Positions 45,516 to 55,538 are shown, numbered from the stretch's first letter. The stretch is DNA of 64,000 nucleotides from Methanobacterium paludis (GCF_000214725.1 NC_015574.1:496001-560000); one strand, 5' to 3'. Notes: a model not told the origin generated them from the letters alone. A program made the numbers and translations.

Positions 45516-45944
45516 ATGTTTAAGACAGTAGTAACACCAAGATTCGGTGATATAGATGGACTTCGCCATGTTAACAACACAGTGCTTGCAGTTTGGTTCG
45601 AGCAGGCAAGGAACCCCATATTTAGAATGTTTACACCAGACTTGGACCTGAGTTATGAAAACTGGAAGTTAATAATGGTCAGGACAGATTTTGACTTCCT
45701 CTGCCAAATGTATTATGAAGAAGATGTGGAGATCAGAACCTACGTTGCAAAAATAGGAAATACCTCTTTTACACTCCGACATGAGGCGTGGCAGGAAGGT
45801 AAACTCAAAGTTAAGGGAAATGCGGTAGTTGTGCATTTTGACTTCATAAATGAGAAATCAGTACCAATACCGGATTCAATAAGGGCACAACTTGCTGAGC
45901 ATCTTTTACCTGAAGAAGAAATTGAAACTATGAACAACAAGTAA
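45516..45944 (+). CDS. Acyl-CoA thioesterase, 4HBT hotdog family
   Basis: 142-residue hotdog-fold protein: FGDIDGLRHVNNTVLAVWFEQARN holds the catalytic Asp of the 4-hydroxybenzoyl-CoA thioesterase type. It hydrolyses an acyl-CoA of unknown identity. AAGGAA precedes the ATG. It stands between the cupin regulator and an acyl-CoA synthetase, all on the plus strand with gaps of about 150 bp. Confidence 0.85.
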   Translation: MFKTVVTPRFGDIDGLRHVNNTVLAVWFEQARNPIFRMFTPDLDLSYENWKLIMVRTDFDFLCQMYYEEDVEIRTYVAKIGNTSFTLRHEAWQEGKLKVKGNAVVVHFDFINEKSVPIPDSIRAQLAEHLLPEEEIETMNNK

Positions 45945-46101
45945 TCATCTAGTTAACGAAATCTGTGAAAAAAAAGTAGGGTCTGCAGCATCTCAAAGTT
46001 AAATGGCTCACAGAGTGTCCAAGTCCAATTAAAAAAATTTAGACTTAAAGAATTAAAAAAAAGAATAGAAAATAAAAAGAATAACAATATAAGGGGTTCA
46101 C

Positions 46102-47760
46102 ATGCTTTTTACAGAGGATACAATAGGCGAATTTTTTGAAAAACAGGTTGAAAAAGCTCCTGAAAAAGATTTCATAGTTTATCCTGACAGAAATCTTAGG
46201 TTCACCTACAAAGAGTTTGATGAAAGGGTTAACCTGCTTGCAAAAGGTTTACTCTCTATAGGTGTGGGTAAGGGAGATCACGTCGGTATATGGGCCAGAA
46301 ACGTACCGGACTGGCTGACATTCATGTTTGCAACAGCCAAAATAGGGGTAGTCCTTGTAACTGTTAACACAGCCTACAAAAGCCATGAACTTGATTACAT
46401 ACTCAAACAATCTGATATGAAAGCTTTAGCAATCATAGATGGTTTTAGAAATGTTGATTATGTTGATACAATCCATGAACTTGTACCTGAGCTTAGAACC
46501 CAGGAAAGGGGCAAGATCACAAGTAAAGAATATCCTTACCTGAAGCATGTGATCTACATTGGACCGGAAAAACACAGGGGAATGTACAACACCAACGAGC
46601 TCATGCTCCTTGGGAAACACACACCTGATGAAGAACTGATTAAGGTTAAAAAAACCGTCAGCAACCGAGATGTTGTGAACATGCAGTACACTTCAGGAAC
46701 CACAGGATTTCCAAAGGGTGTGATGCTCACCCACAGAAATATTCTCAACAACGGATTTTACATAGGTGATAGACAGGACTTCACAGAGAAAGATAGACTT
46801 TGCCTTCCTGTGCCATTATTTCATTGTTTTGGCATAGTTCTTGGAGTCATGGCACTACTTACCCATGGAGGAACCCTTGTAATGCTTGAAATATTTGACC
46901 CGCTCCTTGCACTTGCAGCAGTACATAAAGAGAGGTGTACAGCTTTATACGGCGTTCCAACCATGTTCATAGCAGAGTTAAACCATCCTATGTTTGATAT
47001 GTTCGACCTCACATCCCTCCGGACAGGTATAATGGCAGGATCACCCTGCCCAATAGAGACAATGAAAAGGGTGGTCAAAGACATGCACATGACTGGTATT
47101 ACCAGTGTTTATGGTCTTACTGAGGCTTCTCCAGGATTCACACAGACGAGTGTGGACGATCCACTTGAAATTCGAGTCAGTACGGTGGGTAAGAAAATGG
47201 AAAACTGTGAAGTTAAGATAGTGGACATTGAAACAGGCGAAACAGTCGGAGTGGGCGAACCAGGGGAGATATGCTGTCGAGGTTACAACATAATGAAGGG
47301 ATACTACAAAATGCCTGAAAAAACAGCGGAAGTCATAGATGAAGATGGATGGCTCCACAGTGGAGATGTACTTACTCAGGATGAGAATGGATATTATACA
47401 GTTGTGGGACGTTTAAAGGATATGATAATCCGTGGAGGAGAGAACGTCTACCCTCGAGAGATAGAAGAATTTATTCATGCCATGCCTGAGGTCAGGGACG
47501 TGCAGGTTGTTGGAATACCCGATGAGAAATACGGGGAAATAGTTGTGGCTTTCGTTATTCCTGAAGATGATGTGGATCTAAAAGAAGAGGATGTTAGGGA
47601 CCATGCTATTGAAAAAATAGCACGTTACAAAGTTCCTAAACATGTTTTTATTGTGGATGAGTTCCCATTGACTGCAAGTGGAAAGATACAGAAGTTCAAA
47701 CTGAGGGAGCAGGGTGTTGAACTCTTGAAGAAAAAACTGGAAGAAGAACCAGAACTTTAA
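46102..47760 (+). CDS. AMP-forming acyl-CoA synthetase
   Basis: 552 residues, ANL superfamily. Core motifs: YTSGTTGFPKGVMLTHRN (P-loop), VYGLTEASP, GWLHSGDVLTQDENGYYTVVGRLKDMIIRGGENVYPREIE (A7/A8 hinge), and the catalytic Lys in LTASGKIQKFKLRE. It activates a carboxylic acid to acyl-CoA via an acyl-AMP. The family is closer to medium/long-chain acyl-CoA ligases than to acetyl-CoA synthetase. The substrate in a methanogen that lacks fatty-acid metabolism is unknown. AAGGGG precedes the ATG. Confidence 0.9.
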   Translation: MLFTEDTIGEFFEKQVEKAPEKDFIVYPDRNLRFTYKEFDERVNLLAKGLLSIGVGKGDHVGIWARNVPDWLTFMFATAKIGVVLVTVNTAYKSHELDYILKQSDMKALAIIDGFRNVDYVDTIHELVPELRTQERGKITSKEYPYLKHVIYIGPEKHRGMYNTNELMLLGKHTPDEELIKVKKTVSNRDVVNMQYTSGTTGFPKGVMLTHRNILNNGFYIGDRQDFTEKDRLCLPVPLFHCFGIVLGVMALLTHGGTLVMLEIFDPLLALAAVHKERCTALYGVPTMFIAELNHPMFDMFDLTSLRTGIMAGSPCPIETMKRVVKDMHMTGITSVYGLTEASPGFTQTSVDDPLEIRVSTVGKKMENCEVKIVDIETGETVGVGEPGEICCRGYNIMKGYYKMPEKTAEVIDEDGWLHSGDVLTQDENGYYTVVGRLKDMIIRGGENVYPREIEEFIHAMPEVRDVQVVGIPDEKYGEIVVAFVIPEDDVDLKEEDVRDHAIEKIARYKVPKHVFIVDEFPLTASGKIQKFKLREQGVELLKKKLEEEPEL

Positions 47761-48214
47761 GGATGGATCGTAGAATATAATGGGATTTTCATTTTATGGA
47801 ATGCCCATTTCATCATTTTATTTTATTTTCCGGTTTCATCTTATGAACCATTTTTTATGAACCATTTTCTTTGAAGAGGAAAATTATTAATTTTAACTCG
47901 TTTTTTCATTTTAAACAGGTGTTTAAGTGGATTTAATATAAATTCTGAATTATGGTGTATTAACAGATTAAAGATAATAATTTAAATTAAAATTTAAATA
48001 AATAGATAAAAATTAGTATGAAAATTCAGATGTATGAAATTCTAAGTATCTATGAAATTCTTAATTTAATGGGTAACTTAATTTAATGGTTATATTCGAT
48101 GGATTTTAAAATAAGATAAGAATTTCAAAATAAGAATTAAATCGAAGTAATAAATGAATAAGAATTTTCAAAATAAAGTTTAAAAATCAATTAAAAATTA
48201 CAAACTAGATCTAA
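47761..48214. other. Intergenic region, no gene seen
   Basis: About 450 AT-rich bases. The first 120 bases contain a short direct repeat (TGAACCATTTT twice near 47843-47868); the rest is a mix of AATAAA-type runs with candidate TATA elements near 47935-47943. No frame or RNA is seen. Confidence 0.4.
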
Positions 48215-50725
48215 ATGATAATTTTAAGAAAAAATAAAAAGATTCTGGAGTTATTTCCAATAGGCAGTTCCAAGGGTGCTGTTAATACACGGAGAAAACC
48301 ACTTTTCTACGGATACCTGAAGCTGGGAAAAGATGGAGATCAGGTACGGCCTTATAAATTTATAGTGAAAAAGGACCCTGATAAGGAGATATTATTTCCT
48401 CCAAGTGAAGCCATTAAGATTTTAAGAAAACAGAACGTTTATCTCATCGGAAAAGATGAAGAAACAGAGGAAATGCTTAACTCCTTAAACATACCCTTTA
48501 AAAGAACCATAATGTGTAGACACTGTACATTTGAGGGTTACATAACTCTAATAAGGCGTGATTCATCATACCTTTATCATAAAGAATATATCTGCAGGTT
48601 GTGTGCAGAGGAAGAAATAAAGAGGGAGTTAAAATCAAGGGGCTTTGATATGAGCACCTTCCGAAACTTCAAAAGGATGCTGGATAAGACCGGAGACCTT
48701 AAAAAAGTTTTAAGCGTCTTAAATCCGAATTTTAACCCTGTAAAAAATCCAGATCTCACGTTGTACGATAAAATAATCACAGGGAAAGATTCTGACATTC
48801 CAAAGGTGAGTATGGATGAACTTAAAATCCCAGATAAACTTAAAGGTGTAATGAAAGGTCATGGAAAGCATTTACTTCCAGTACAGGTTCTTGCTTTAAA
48901 TGCTGGGCTTCTTGAAGGTGAAAACCTTCTTGTTGTATCTGCAACTGCCAGCGGTAAAACATTGATAGGAGAACTTGCAGGACTGCCCAATGTTTTAAAT
49001 GGAAAGAAGTTCATGTTCTTAACCCCACTTGTAGCCCTTGCAAACCAGAAGTACAGGGATTTCAAGAAAAAATACACAAAACTTGGACTTAAAGTTGCAA
49101 TACGTGTGGGAATGAGTAGAATAAAGGCAAAAGAAGAACTTTCACTTGTGGATAATAAAGTAATTGATGCCGACATAATTGTGGGAACCTATGAAGGTTT
49201 GGACTTCCTTTTAAGATCTGGAAAGGCTGCAGAACTCGGAGAACTCGGCACTGTGGTAGTTGATGAAGTGCATATGCTGGATGATGAGGAAAGGGGTTCC
49301 AGGCTCAACGGACTTATAAAACGGTTGAAGGATTTGTTTCCAGATCTGCAGATCATTGGTCTATCTGCAACAGTTAAAAACTCCGATGAGATCGCAGAGG
49401 AGTTTGGAATGAAACTTGTTAAGTATGACAAACGTCCAGTTCCCCTGGAAAGGCATCTGATATTTGCAAGGTCTGAATACGATAAGGAAGATATGATGGC
49501 ACGTTTATCCCGCCAAGAATATAAAAATATTTCCAATAAGGGATTTCATGGCCAGACAATCATATTCACCAATTCAAGGAGGAAAACTCACTCAATTGCA
49601 GATTATCTGGCAAAAAGAGGTATTAATGCAGCAGCTTACCACGCAGGACTTTCTTATCTAAAAAAAAGCAGGATAGAAAAGGATTTTATAAAGCAGAAAA
49701 TGTCAACTGTGGTTACAACTGCTGCACTGGCTGCAGGTGTGGATTTCCCAGCATCCCAGGTTATCTTTGAGACTCTTACCATGGGAAATAAATGGCTCAC
49801 ACCCAATGAATTTTCACAGATGTTAGGAAGGGCTGGAAGACCTTCATATCATGATATGGGGAAAGTATATCTCATACCTGAAATTGGAAGAACATTTGAT
49901 GACCAGGCAGAAGATATGCGTGCTGTGGAACTATTGGAAAGTGATGTGGAATCAATAAATGTGCATTACTCAGAAGATGATGTTGTGGAACAGTTTTTAG
50001 CAGATATATGTGCTGGAAGGGTTCGTAACATTGATGGTCTTAAAGATGCGTATGAAAAAGAGGATATACCTCTGAATTTTGATGAAGCTTACAACATAGT
50101 ACTTGATCAGGGTTTGGTAACCGAAAGAAACGATAGTATATTACCTACAAAATATGGTAGGGCTGTTTCAGTCTCATTTTTGAATTATCATGATGCAAAT
50201 TATATAAAAAAGAAAATAAGGAGCAAAAAAAAGTTGCAGCCACTTGATGTTGCAGTGTCCCTTGATCCATTTGAAAATGCATACTTATCCAATAGAATAG
50301 GTCAGAAACTCTCTAAAGCCCTTAAGATCAACATGTCTGTAAGGCTTTTTGCAGATTCAACCCTTGACATCCTTTCGTCTGGGGATGCGATCTCAAAACT
50401 GGAGCCAAACCTCAGAGATCTGCTCATAAACCTGCAGATCGAATTTTTATCGTGTAGATGTAAGGATAGACCGTTTTGTGGTTGTCCTCAAGAAGAACTT
50501 TCAAGGAAGATCTTGAAGTATCGTATGATGAAGCGTGACCCTGTTGATATAAGTAAAAAGCTCTTGAGGGACTATGGTATGCACGTCTATGCAGGAGACA
50601 TATTCTCATGGTTGGATTCCATCATCAGGACACTTGAAGCCGTGCGCAGGATTGCTGGAGCTTTCGATAAACCTAACGTTGTTGGTGAATGTTCAAGGTT
50701 GATTAAGGCGATTGAGAGCGGATGA
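48215..50725 (+). CDS. Ski2-like DEAD/DEAH-box helicase with zinc-binding N-terminal domain
   Basis: 836 residues. A N-terminal domain with CRHC and CRLC pairs (about 100-130) probably binds zinc. The helicase core includes SATASGKT (Walker A), VDEVHML (DEVH box), GLSAT, TIIFTNSRRKTHSIADYL, TTAALAAGVDFP and QMLGRAGRP, characteristic of Ski2-type enzymes. The C-terminal part contains CRCKDRPFCGCP, another metal site. Archaeal relatives of this type lack a clear function; roles in RNA decay or DNA repair are suggested. There is no good ribosome site at the ATG, so the start is uncertain. Confidence 0.87.
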   Translation: MIILRKNKKILELFPIGSSKGAVNTRRKPLFYGYLKLGKDGDQVRPYKFIVKKDPDKEILFPPSEAIKILRKQNVYLIGKDEETEEMLNSLNIPFKRTIMCRHCTFEGYITLIRRDSSYLYHKEYICRLCAEEEIKRELKSRGFDMSTFRNFKRMLDKTGDLKKVLSVLNPNFNPVKNPDLTLYDKIITGKDSDIPKVSMDELKIPDKLKGVMKGHGKHLLPVQVLALNAGLLEGENLLVVSATASGKTLIGELAGLPNVLNGKKFMFLTPLVALANQKYRDFKKKYTKLGLKVAIRVGMSRIKAKEELSLVDNKVIDADIIVGTYEGLDFLLRSGKAAELGELGTVVVDEVHMLDDEERGSRLNGLIKRLKDLFPDLQIIGLSATVKNSDEIAEEFGMKLVKYDKRPVPLERHLIFARSEYDKEDMMARLSRQEYKNISNKGFHGQTIIFTNSRRKTHSIADYLAKRGINAAAYHAGLSYLKKSRIEKDFIKQKMSTVVTTAALAAGVDFPASQVIFETLTMGNKWLTPNEFSQMLGRAGRPSYHDMGKVYLIPEIGRTFDDQAEDMRAVELLESDVESINVHYSEDDVVEQFLADICAGRVRNIDGLKDAYEKEDIPLNFDEAYNIVLDQGLVTERNDSILPTKYGRAVSVSFLNYHDANYIKKKIRSKKKLQPLDVAVSLDPFENAYLSNRIGQKLSKALKINMSVRLFADSTLDILSSGDAISKLEPNLRDLLINLQIEFLSCRCKDRPFCGCPQEELSRKILKYRMMKRDPVDISKKLLRDYGMHVYAGDIFSWLDSIIRTLEAVRRIAGAFDKPNVVGECSRLIKAIESG

Positions 50726-50987
50726 TTTACTTTTGATTAGATTTAATCGCTTAATGATTTCCATTGAAATTTAATCCTTTTTTATAGAAAGAGGCTGTCT
50801 CAATTATTTGTGACTTCCATAATTTTCATTATTTTTGAATTTAAAACTTTATTTACTCTTATTTTTTTGCAGATTTTGAATTATGAAACAACCTCAGAAA
50901 TTTCTAAAAATCCTTTAAAATACAATAGTGTAAAAAAAGAGGAATTTAAAGAAATTAACTCGATTTATTTAAAATACTTTAAAAAGT

Positions 50988-51686
50988 TCATTTTAAATTT
51001 AACAGCTGTTTAATATTTCCAACAATGTCCTCAACAGCTTCATCAAGCAGTTTCTTACCTAACTCCCGATCCACGCAGACTCCTTCATTTTCAACAGCTC
51101 GGGCACCCTTATCAATTCCTTCTTCAGCTTCACGGGCCTCATTTAAACCGACCATACCTACTTCAGGATATTTCTGGAAGTTGCAGTGTTCATCAAGTTT
51201 GGACTCATCTAAAAATCCTAGCACGGCCCCCATTGAGAGTTCGCCTGTTCCCGCATGAGGACCTTCTATCTCAACGATACTATTGTTGAATATGATTTTA
51301 AGGTTCAGATCCCCTTCTAGATCCTTAATATAGCCTTTGATCGGCACGTTACCGCCGTGGCCGTTTACCAGAACCACCTTCTCAAGACTTAAAGATTTCT
51401 TTGCGGATCTCAATGTTGGCTTTAACTCATTTTCAACGAGTTCATCCACAGGCATGTGGTCGCCATGTTTCACGTAATCGTATTCTGTGGCAGCGTAAAG
51501 TATACCAATGAAGGTTGCCCCTGTTTTTAATGATGCATGAAGTGCAAGATATGCGGCGACCTTTGAATCAGTGTCAATTGGCAGGGCAGCACCATGGTTC
51601 TCACGGTGCGATCCAACTGCAAGCACACCTACACTGTGAACATCTGGTGAGAGAACATTTCCTGATGAGTATCTAAGTTTTACCAT
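50988..51686 (-). CDS. arfB: Archaeal FAPy deformylase ArfB (creatininase family)
   Basis: 232 residues. It removes the formyl group from 2-amino-5-formylamino-6-ribosylaminopyrimidinone phosphate, the second step of archaeal riboflavin/F420 synthesis. Metal-binding residues are seen in GSHRENHGAALPIDTD and NGHGGN; EIEGPHAGTGELSMGA is also typical of creatininase-type amidohydrolases. GGTG precedes the ATG. ArfC at 31.7 kb is the next step. Confidence 0.88.
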   Translation of the reverse strand: MVKLRYSSGNVLSPDVHSVGVLAVGSHRENHGAALPIDTDSKVAAYLALHASLKTGATFIGILYAATEYDYVKHGDHMPVDELVENELKPTLRSAKKSLSLEKVVLVNGHGGNVPIKGYIKDLEGDLNLKIIFNNSIVEIEGPHAGTGELSMGAVLGFLDESKLDEHCNFQKYPEVGMVGLNEAREAEEGIDKGARAVENEGVCVDRELGKKLLDEAVEDIVGNIKQLLNLK

Positions 51687-51769
51687 TAAAACACCTTTAA
51701 AATCATTAATTTTAGACTCATTGTGGCTTTAAGATCTATAAAAGATTAATTTAAAAAACCTAATCAACT

Positions 51770-52246
51770 TCAGATTTCAAGATTCCATATGTCATCACCA
51801 ATGTAATGCAAGCTTTCCACAGCTTTTCCTTCACGGTTTTCAACCATTTCAGGTCCTGAAATCAAACTTCTACCTGTTGCAAGTGGTTTTCTGTGGTTTT
51901 CATCCACAATTATGACGAGCTCCCCTTCGGTTATAGTGGGGTCTGCTTCGGTTATGCCAGGGGACATTATGTTTGCACCTTTTATAACAAATTTAACGGC
52001 TCCCATGTCCACAACAACATATTTGGATGTTATTTCAGTTTGAAGTGCACCTTTTAGCGTTGGAAATGGCATATCATCGATCATCATTATATCAGGGTTA
52101 CCATCTACAAGTAAGATGTCGTTCATGTCTGTTTCTAACAACTCAACCTTGCTTTTTGGGGTTATAATCTTTGAATAATCACCGAGTTTCTCTTTAACTT
52201 CTTTTAACTTCTTTTTTTTAAGATAAAATCTTTTCCTTATCTTCAA
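51770..52246 (-). CDS. PUA domain RNA-binding protein (MCT-1/COG2016 type)
   Basis: 158 residues. The N-terminus MKIRKRFYLKKKKLKEVKEKLG is a basic pre-PUA domain, and the PUA domain runs from about 75 to 150 (VVVDMGAVKFVIKGANIMSPGITEADPTITEGELVIIVDENHRKPLATGRS). Related eukaryotic MCT-1/DENR and eIF2D act in ribosome recycling/initiation. The start is TTG 52246 with AAGGTG 8 nt upstream; a GTG at 52258 lies inside that site. Confidence 0.87.
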   Translation of the reverse strand: MKIRKRFYLKKKKLKEVKEKLGDYSKIITPKSKVELLETDMNDILLVDGNPDIMMIDDMPFPTLKGALQTEITSKYVVVDMGAVKFVIKGANIMSPGITEADPTITEGELVIIVDENHRKPLATGRSLISGPEMVENREGKAVESLHYIGDDIWNLEI

Positions 52247-52401
52247 TTTACAACACACCTTATAGGGATATTATCCTTTCGTAAACTTCAATTGAAACTT
52301 TTATATTATTCCAATTGAAACTATTTTATAGTATATTATTTAACAGCGGTACATTTAAATATAAATCACACCAACATTGAAGTTATAGGAAAGGTGATAT
52401 T

Positions 52402-52644
52402 GTGAATGCACAGAAGAATTTGAATACATCAAGACCACTTGATGTGTTAGGTAAATCATTAAACTCCCAAGTACTCATAAAACTCAAAGGTGGAAGAGAG
52501 TTTAGAGGAGTTCTTAACAGTTTTGACATGCATATGAACTTGGTATTGAACGACGCTGAAGAATTAGAGAGCGGAGAATCATCTAGAAGGTTAGGAGTTG
52601 TCCTCATAAGAGGGGATAACATAGTATATATATCTCCAGAATAA
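52402..52644 (+). CDS. Sm-like (LSm) archaeal protein SmAP
   Basis: 80 residues with Sm1 (SQVLIKLKGGREFRGVLNSFDMHMNLVLNDAEE) and Sm2 (LGVVLIRGDNIVYISPE). It assembles as a heptameric ring that binds U-rich RNA. The start is GTG 52402 with AAAGGTGAT upstream. The L37e gene follows after 60 bp, the standard archaeal pairing. Confidence 0.95.
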   Translation: MNAQKNLNTSRPLDVLGKSLNSQVLIKLKGGREFRGVLNSFDMHMNLVLNDAEELESGESSRRLGVVLIRGDNIVYISPE

Positions 52645-52704
52645 ATAAAATAACCTTCAAAGTTCAAGAACCTTTAAAAATTTCAAGATTACGGAGGATA
52701 GAAA

Positions 52705-52887
52705 ATGAAAGGAACACCATCGTTTGGTAAGCGTAATAAAAAAACCCATATCCGATGCAGGCGTTGTGGTAAAAACTCTTACCATGCACGTAAAAAATAC
52801 TGCGCAGCATGTGGGTTCGGAAGGTCCAAACGGATACGAAGTTACAACTGGCAGAATAAAAAAATTACAGGCTACAGGTTGAAATAA
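52705..52887 (+). CDS. rpl37e: 50S ribosomal protein L37e
   Basis: 60 residues with the L37e zinc finger CRRC...CAAC and the tail RSKRIRSYNWQNKKITGYRLK. GGAGG precedes the ATG. The Toprim protein starts immediately after its stop. Confidence 0.96.
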   Translation: MKGTPSFGKRNKKTHIRCRRCGKNSYHARKKYCAACGFGRSKRIRSYNWQNKKITGYRLK

Positions 52888-53778
52888 ATGGATGCGAGAA
52901 ATCCAATAGATGTTAGGATAATTGTGGAAGGCGCATCTGATGTGGAGAAAGTATCAAGGGCAATGCAGAATATAGCCCTTGGTGCGGAATACCGCATCAC
53001 TATTTCTTCTATAATACCGACCACAAATCCTGAAATAGCAAAAAAAGCAGTTCGAGGTGCTGATATTCTGTTAATTGCAACGGATGTTGATGCACCAGGT
53101 AGAGAACTTGCAGATAAGTTTCAAAAATGTCTTAAAAAGGAAGTAGGACATATTGAACGAATGAAATTCCCATTTGGTCATGATGTAGAATACATTGACC
53201 CTTTGATTATAAGAAAAGAGATCAAAAATGCCATAGTAAGGGCAGGACTCCTTTCAATAGCAAATATACAGAAATACACTGAAATTGAAGACGAATTATG
53301 GAGATCAAAGGATAAATTAAGATCTTTTAAACAGGAAAACGAAGATCTCTCCGTTGAAAACCAGAAGTTATTATCTCAAAATCAGGAAATCTTGGATTCA
53401 AACGAGAAACTCGAAAACAAACTTAAAATCGTTGAAGACGAGTTCCAAAGTGCAAAAAATAAGCACGCAGATATGAAGAACAAATATCATATCCTCAAGA
53501 ATAAAAAGTTATTTGAAGCATTTCCATTGAAAGAACTGTGGAAAGAAGCTTTTAATGAAGAATTAATTGATGAAGAACAAATTTATTTTATATCAAATGA
53601 ATTTAAACCTGAAAAAATTATTTTAGGTCAGGGTTACATTGCATCACATTCAAAGGAAGATGCAGTAAATTGGTTGAAGATAATTAGGACTGTTCTAATT
53701 TTTTATGATTCTAAAATTGACGATTTAAAAGAAGATTTTGGTGATGAAAAGTTCAGCCCCAACTTACTCAAACAATAA
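52888..53778 (+). CDS. Toprim domain protein with central coiled coil
   Basis: 296 residues. Toprim domain at about 8-105: RIIVEGASDVEKVSRAM supplies the Glu, TDVDAPGRELADKF the DxD. A coiled coil at about 130-205 (LRSFKQENEDLSVENQKLLSQNQEIL) and a C-terminal helical domain follow. Toprim enzymes cut or join nucleic acids (topoisomerase, primase, RNase M5, OLD nuclease). The ATG abuts the L37e stop, so it is translated with Sm protein and L37e, suggesting an RNA-linked role. Not further identified. Confidence 0.75.
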   Translation: MDARNPIDVRIIVEGASDVEKVSRAMQNIALGAEYRITISSIIPTTNPEIAKKAVRGADILLIATDVDAPGRELADKFQKCLKKEVGHIERMKFPFGHDVEYIDPLIIRKEIKNAIVRAGLLSIANIQKYTEIEDELWRSKDKLRSFKQENEDLSVENQKLLSQNQEILDSNEKLENKLKIVEDEFQSAKNKHADMKNKYHILKNKKLFEAFPLKELWKEAFNEELIDEEQIYFISNEFKPEKIILGQGYIASHSKEDAVNWLKIIRTVLIFYDSKIDDLKEDFGDEKFSPNLLKQ

Positions 53779-53850
53779 TCCTAAAACAATATTTTTATCT
53801 AATTTTCATATTAACTAGAGTTATCAAGATAATATCAGGGAGAATTTGAA

Positions 53851-55251
53851 TTGCGAGATAAATGTGGCATTGTAGGAGCTTACTCTCATAAACAATCTAA
53901 TAATACCTCAAGACAGATATATTACGGATTATACGCGTTACAACACAGAGGACAGGAGTCTGCAGGCATATCTGTTTATAATGGCGAGAAAATGAGTACC
54001 TATCGAGGTATGGGGCTTGTATGTGATGTTTTCAATAATGGAAATATGGATGGGCTCGATGGTTACGTTGGTATTGGCCATGTACGGTACTCAACCACTG
54101 GCAGATCAGAAATAGAAAATTCGCAGCCGTTTTTCAGTGAATTTGAATCTGGAACAATTGCAATCGCCCATAACGGCGATATCATAAATTCCATGGAGCT
54201 TCGAAATGAACTGGAACTTTTAGGCTACAAATTTAAGTCAACAACCGATTCAGAAGTTATTTGCCATCTTTTAACAATGGAATACTCCAAGACAGGTGAC
54301 ATTGTTGAGTCCATTCAAAAGGTTTCAAAAAGACTCATAGGCTCTTATTCTCTCGTTATACTTATAAACGATGATCTTATTGTTGTCAGGGATCCCATAG
54401 GAATAAAACCACTTGCCATGGGAAACATGGATGGTATGACGCTTGTAGCCTCAGAAACAGTTGCTTTTGATGTTGTAGGTGCAAAGTACGTTCGTGATAT
54501 TGAACCCGGCGAAATTCTTCTTATAAATGATGAAATAAAAAGTTATAAAATGGTCAGGGATGAAAAGATCCCTCGTGCTCATTGTATGTTTGAATATGTT
54601 TATTTTGCACGTCCTGACAGTATATTAGACGGCAGATCAGTTTACAACGTGCGTTTAAATATTGGAAAAGCTCTGGCAAAGGAGTTTCCAGTTGATGCAG
54701 ACGTTGTCATGCCTGTTCCAGACTCTGCAATAACCGCTGCAATAGGTTATTCAAGAGAATCAGGATTGCCTTACGGTGAAGGACTTATAAAGAACCGTTA
54801 CATAGGCAGAACTTTTATAATGCCAACTCAATCAGAGAGAGAAACATCTGTCCGGCTTAAAATGAACCCTATAAAATCTGAACTTGAAGGTAAACGAATA
54901 GTACTTGTGGATGACAGTATAGTTAGGGGAACAACTTCAAAATCACTTGTAAATGTTCTTAGAGAAACAGGAGTTAAGGAGATACATCTTAGGGTAGGAT
55001 GTCCACCGATTGTTTCGCCCTGTTACTATGGAATAGCCATGGCAACCAAGAAGGAGCTTATAGCATCGGACAAGGAAGTTGAAGAGATAAGGAAAACCCT
55101 TGGTGTTGATTCGTTGGGTTATCTTGATAAAGCTTCTCTTGTAAAATGTATAGGCCTTGAAAGGGAAGAACTCTGCATGGGATGCCTCACAGGTGAATAT
55201 CCAACGTCGCTTCCAAAAAATATCCAAGAATACGAGGCTAACCGTTGTTGA
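53851..55251 (+). CDS. purF: Amidophosphoribosyltransferase PurF
   Basis: 466 residues. It makes 5-phosphoribosylamine from PRPP and glutamine, the first committed purine step. Cys5 of MRDKCGIVGAYS is the nucleophile, after a 4-residue propeptide. ALQHRGQESAGIS and VRYSTTG follow; the PRPP motif is IVLVDDSIVRGTTS. Cysteines in HCMFEYVYF, GCPP and LCMGCLTGEYP match the 4Fe-4S type of PurF. The start is TTG with GGGAG upstream. It is separated from the PurC/S/Q cluster by about 9.9 kb. Confidence 0.95.
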   Translation: MRDKCGIVGAYSHKQSNNTSRQIYYGLYALQHRGQESAGISVYNGEKMSTYRGMGLVCDVFNNGNMDGLDGYVGIGHVRYSTTGRSEIENSQPFFSEFESGTIAIAHNGDIINSMELRNELELLGYKFKSTTDSEVICHLLTMEYSKTGDIVESIQKVSKRLIGSYSLVILINDDLIVVRDPIGIKPLAMGNMDGMTLVASETVAFDVVGAKYVRDIEPGEILLINDEIKSYKMVRDEKIPRAHCMFEYVYFARPDSILDGRSVYNVRLNIGKALAKEFPVDADVVMPVPDSAITAAIGYSRESGLPYGEGLIKNRYIGRTFIMPTQSERETSVRLKMNPIKSELEGKRIVLVDDSIVRGTTSKSLVNVLRETGVKEIHLRVGCPPIVSPCYYGIAMATKKELIASDKEVEEIRKTLGVDSLGYLDKASLVKCIGLEREELCMGCLTGEYPTSLPKNIQEYEANRC

Positions 55252-55538
55252 AGATTTGTTTTATGATTTAAAATAACTAAATAGTTTTAATTTAGATTTT
55301 TGAGTTATTTTATTGTTCATGGAAATCTTTTTTATTTTTTTTATTTTTCCCGGTTTATCCTGCACTTTTTTTAATTTAAGCACTTTTTAAGGTTATATAA
55401 ACTGTGTAGGGCTAAGTAGAACCCATTACACATCTTAATTTAAAAATCTTTATTCTTTAAAAATAAAGGTATATGAAACTAACTATAATAGAACTAAGGA
55501 CAAACCAGTTAAAAATAATAATAGAATAAGTAATTGAA

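Noticed and set aside
50810..51013. 67-codon frame between the helicase and arfB
   Set aside because: Low-complexity Phe/Leu/Ile/Lys sequence, no ribosome site, and its end overlaps the 3' end of arfB on the other strand.
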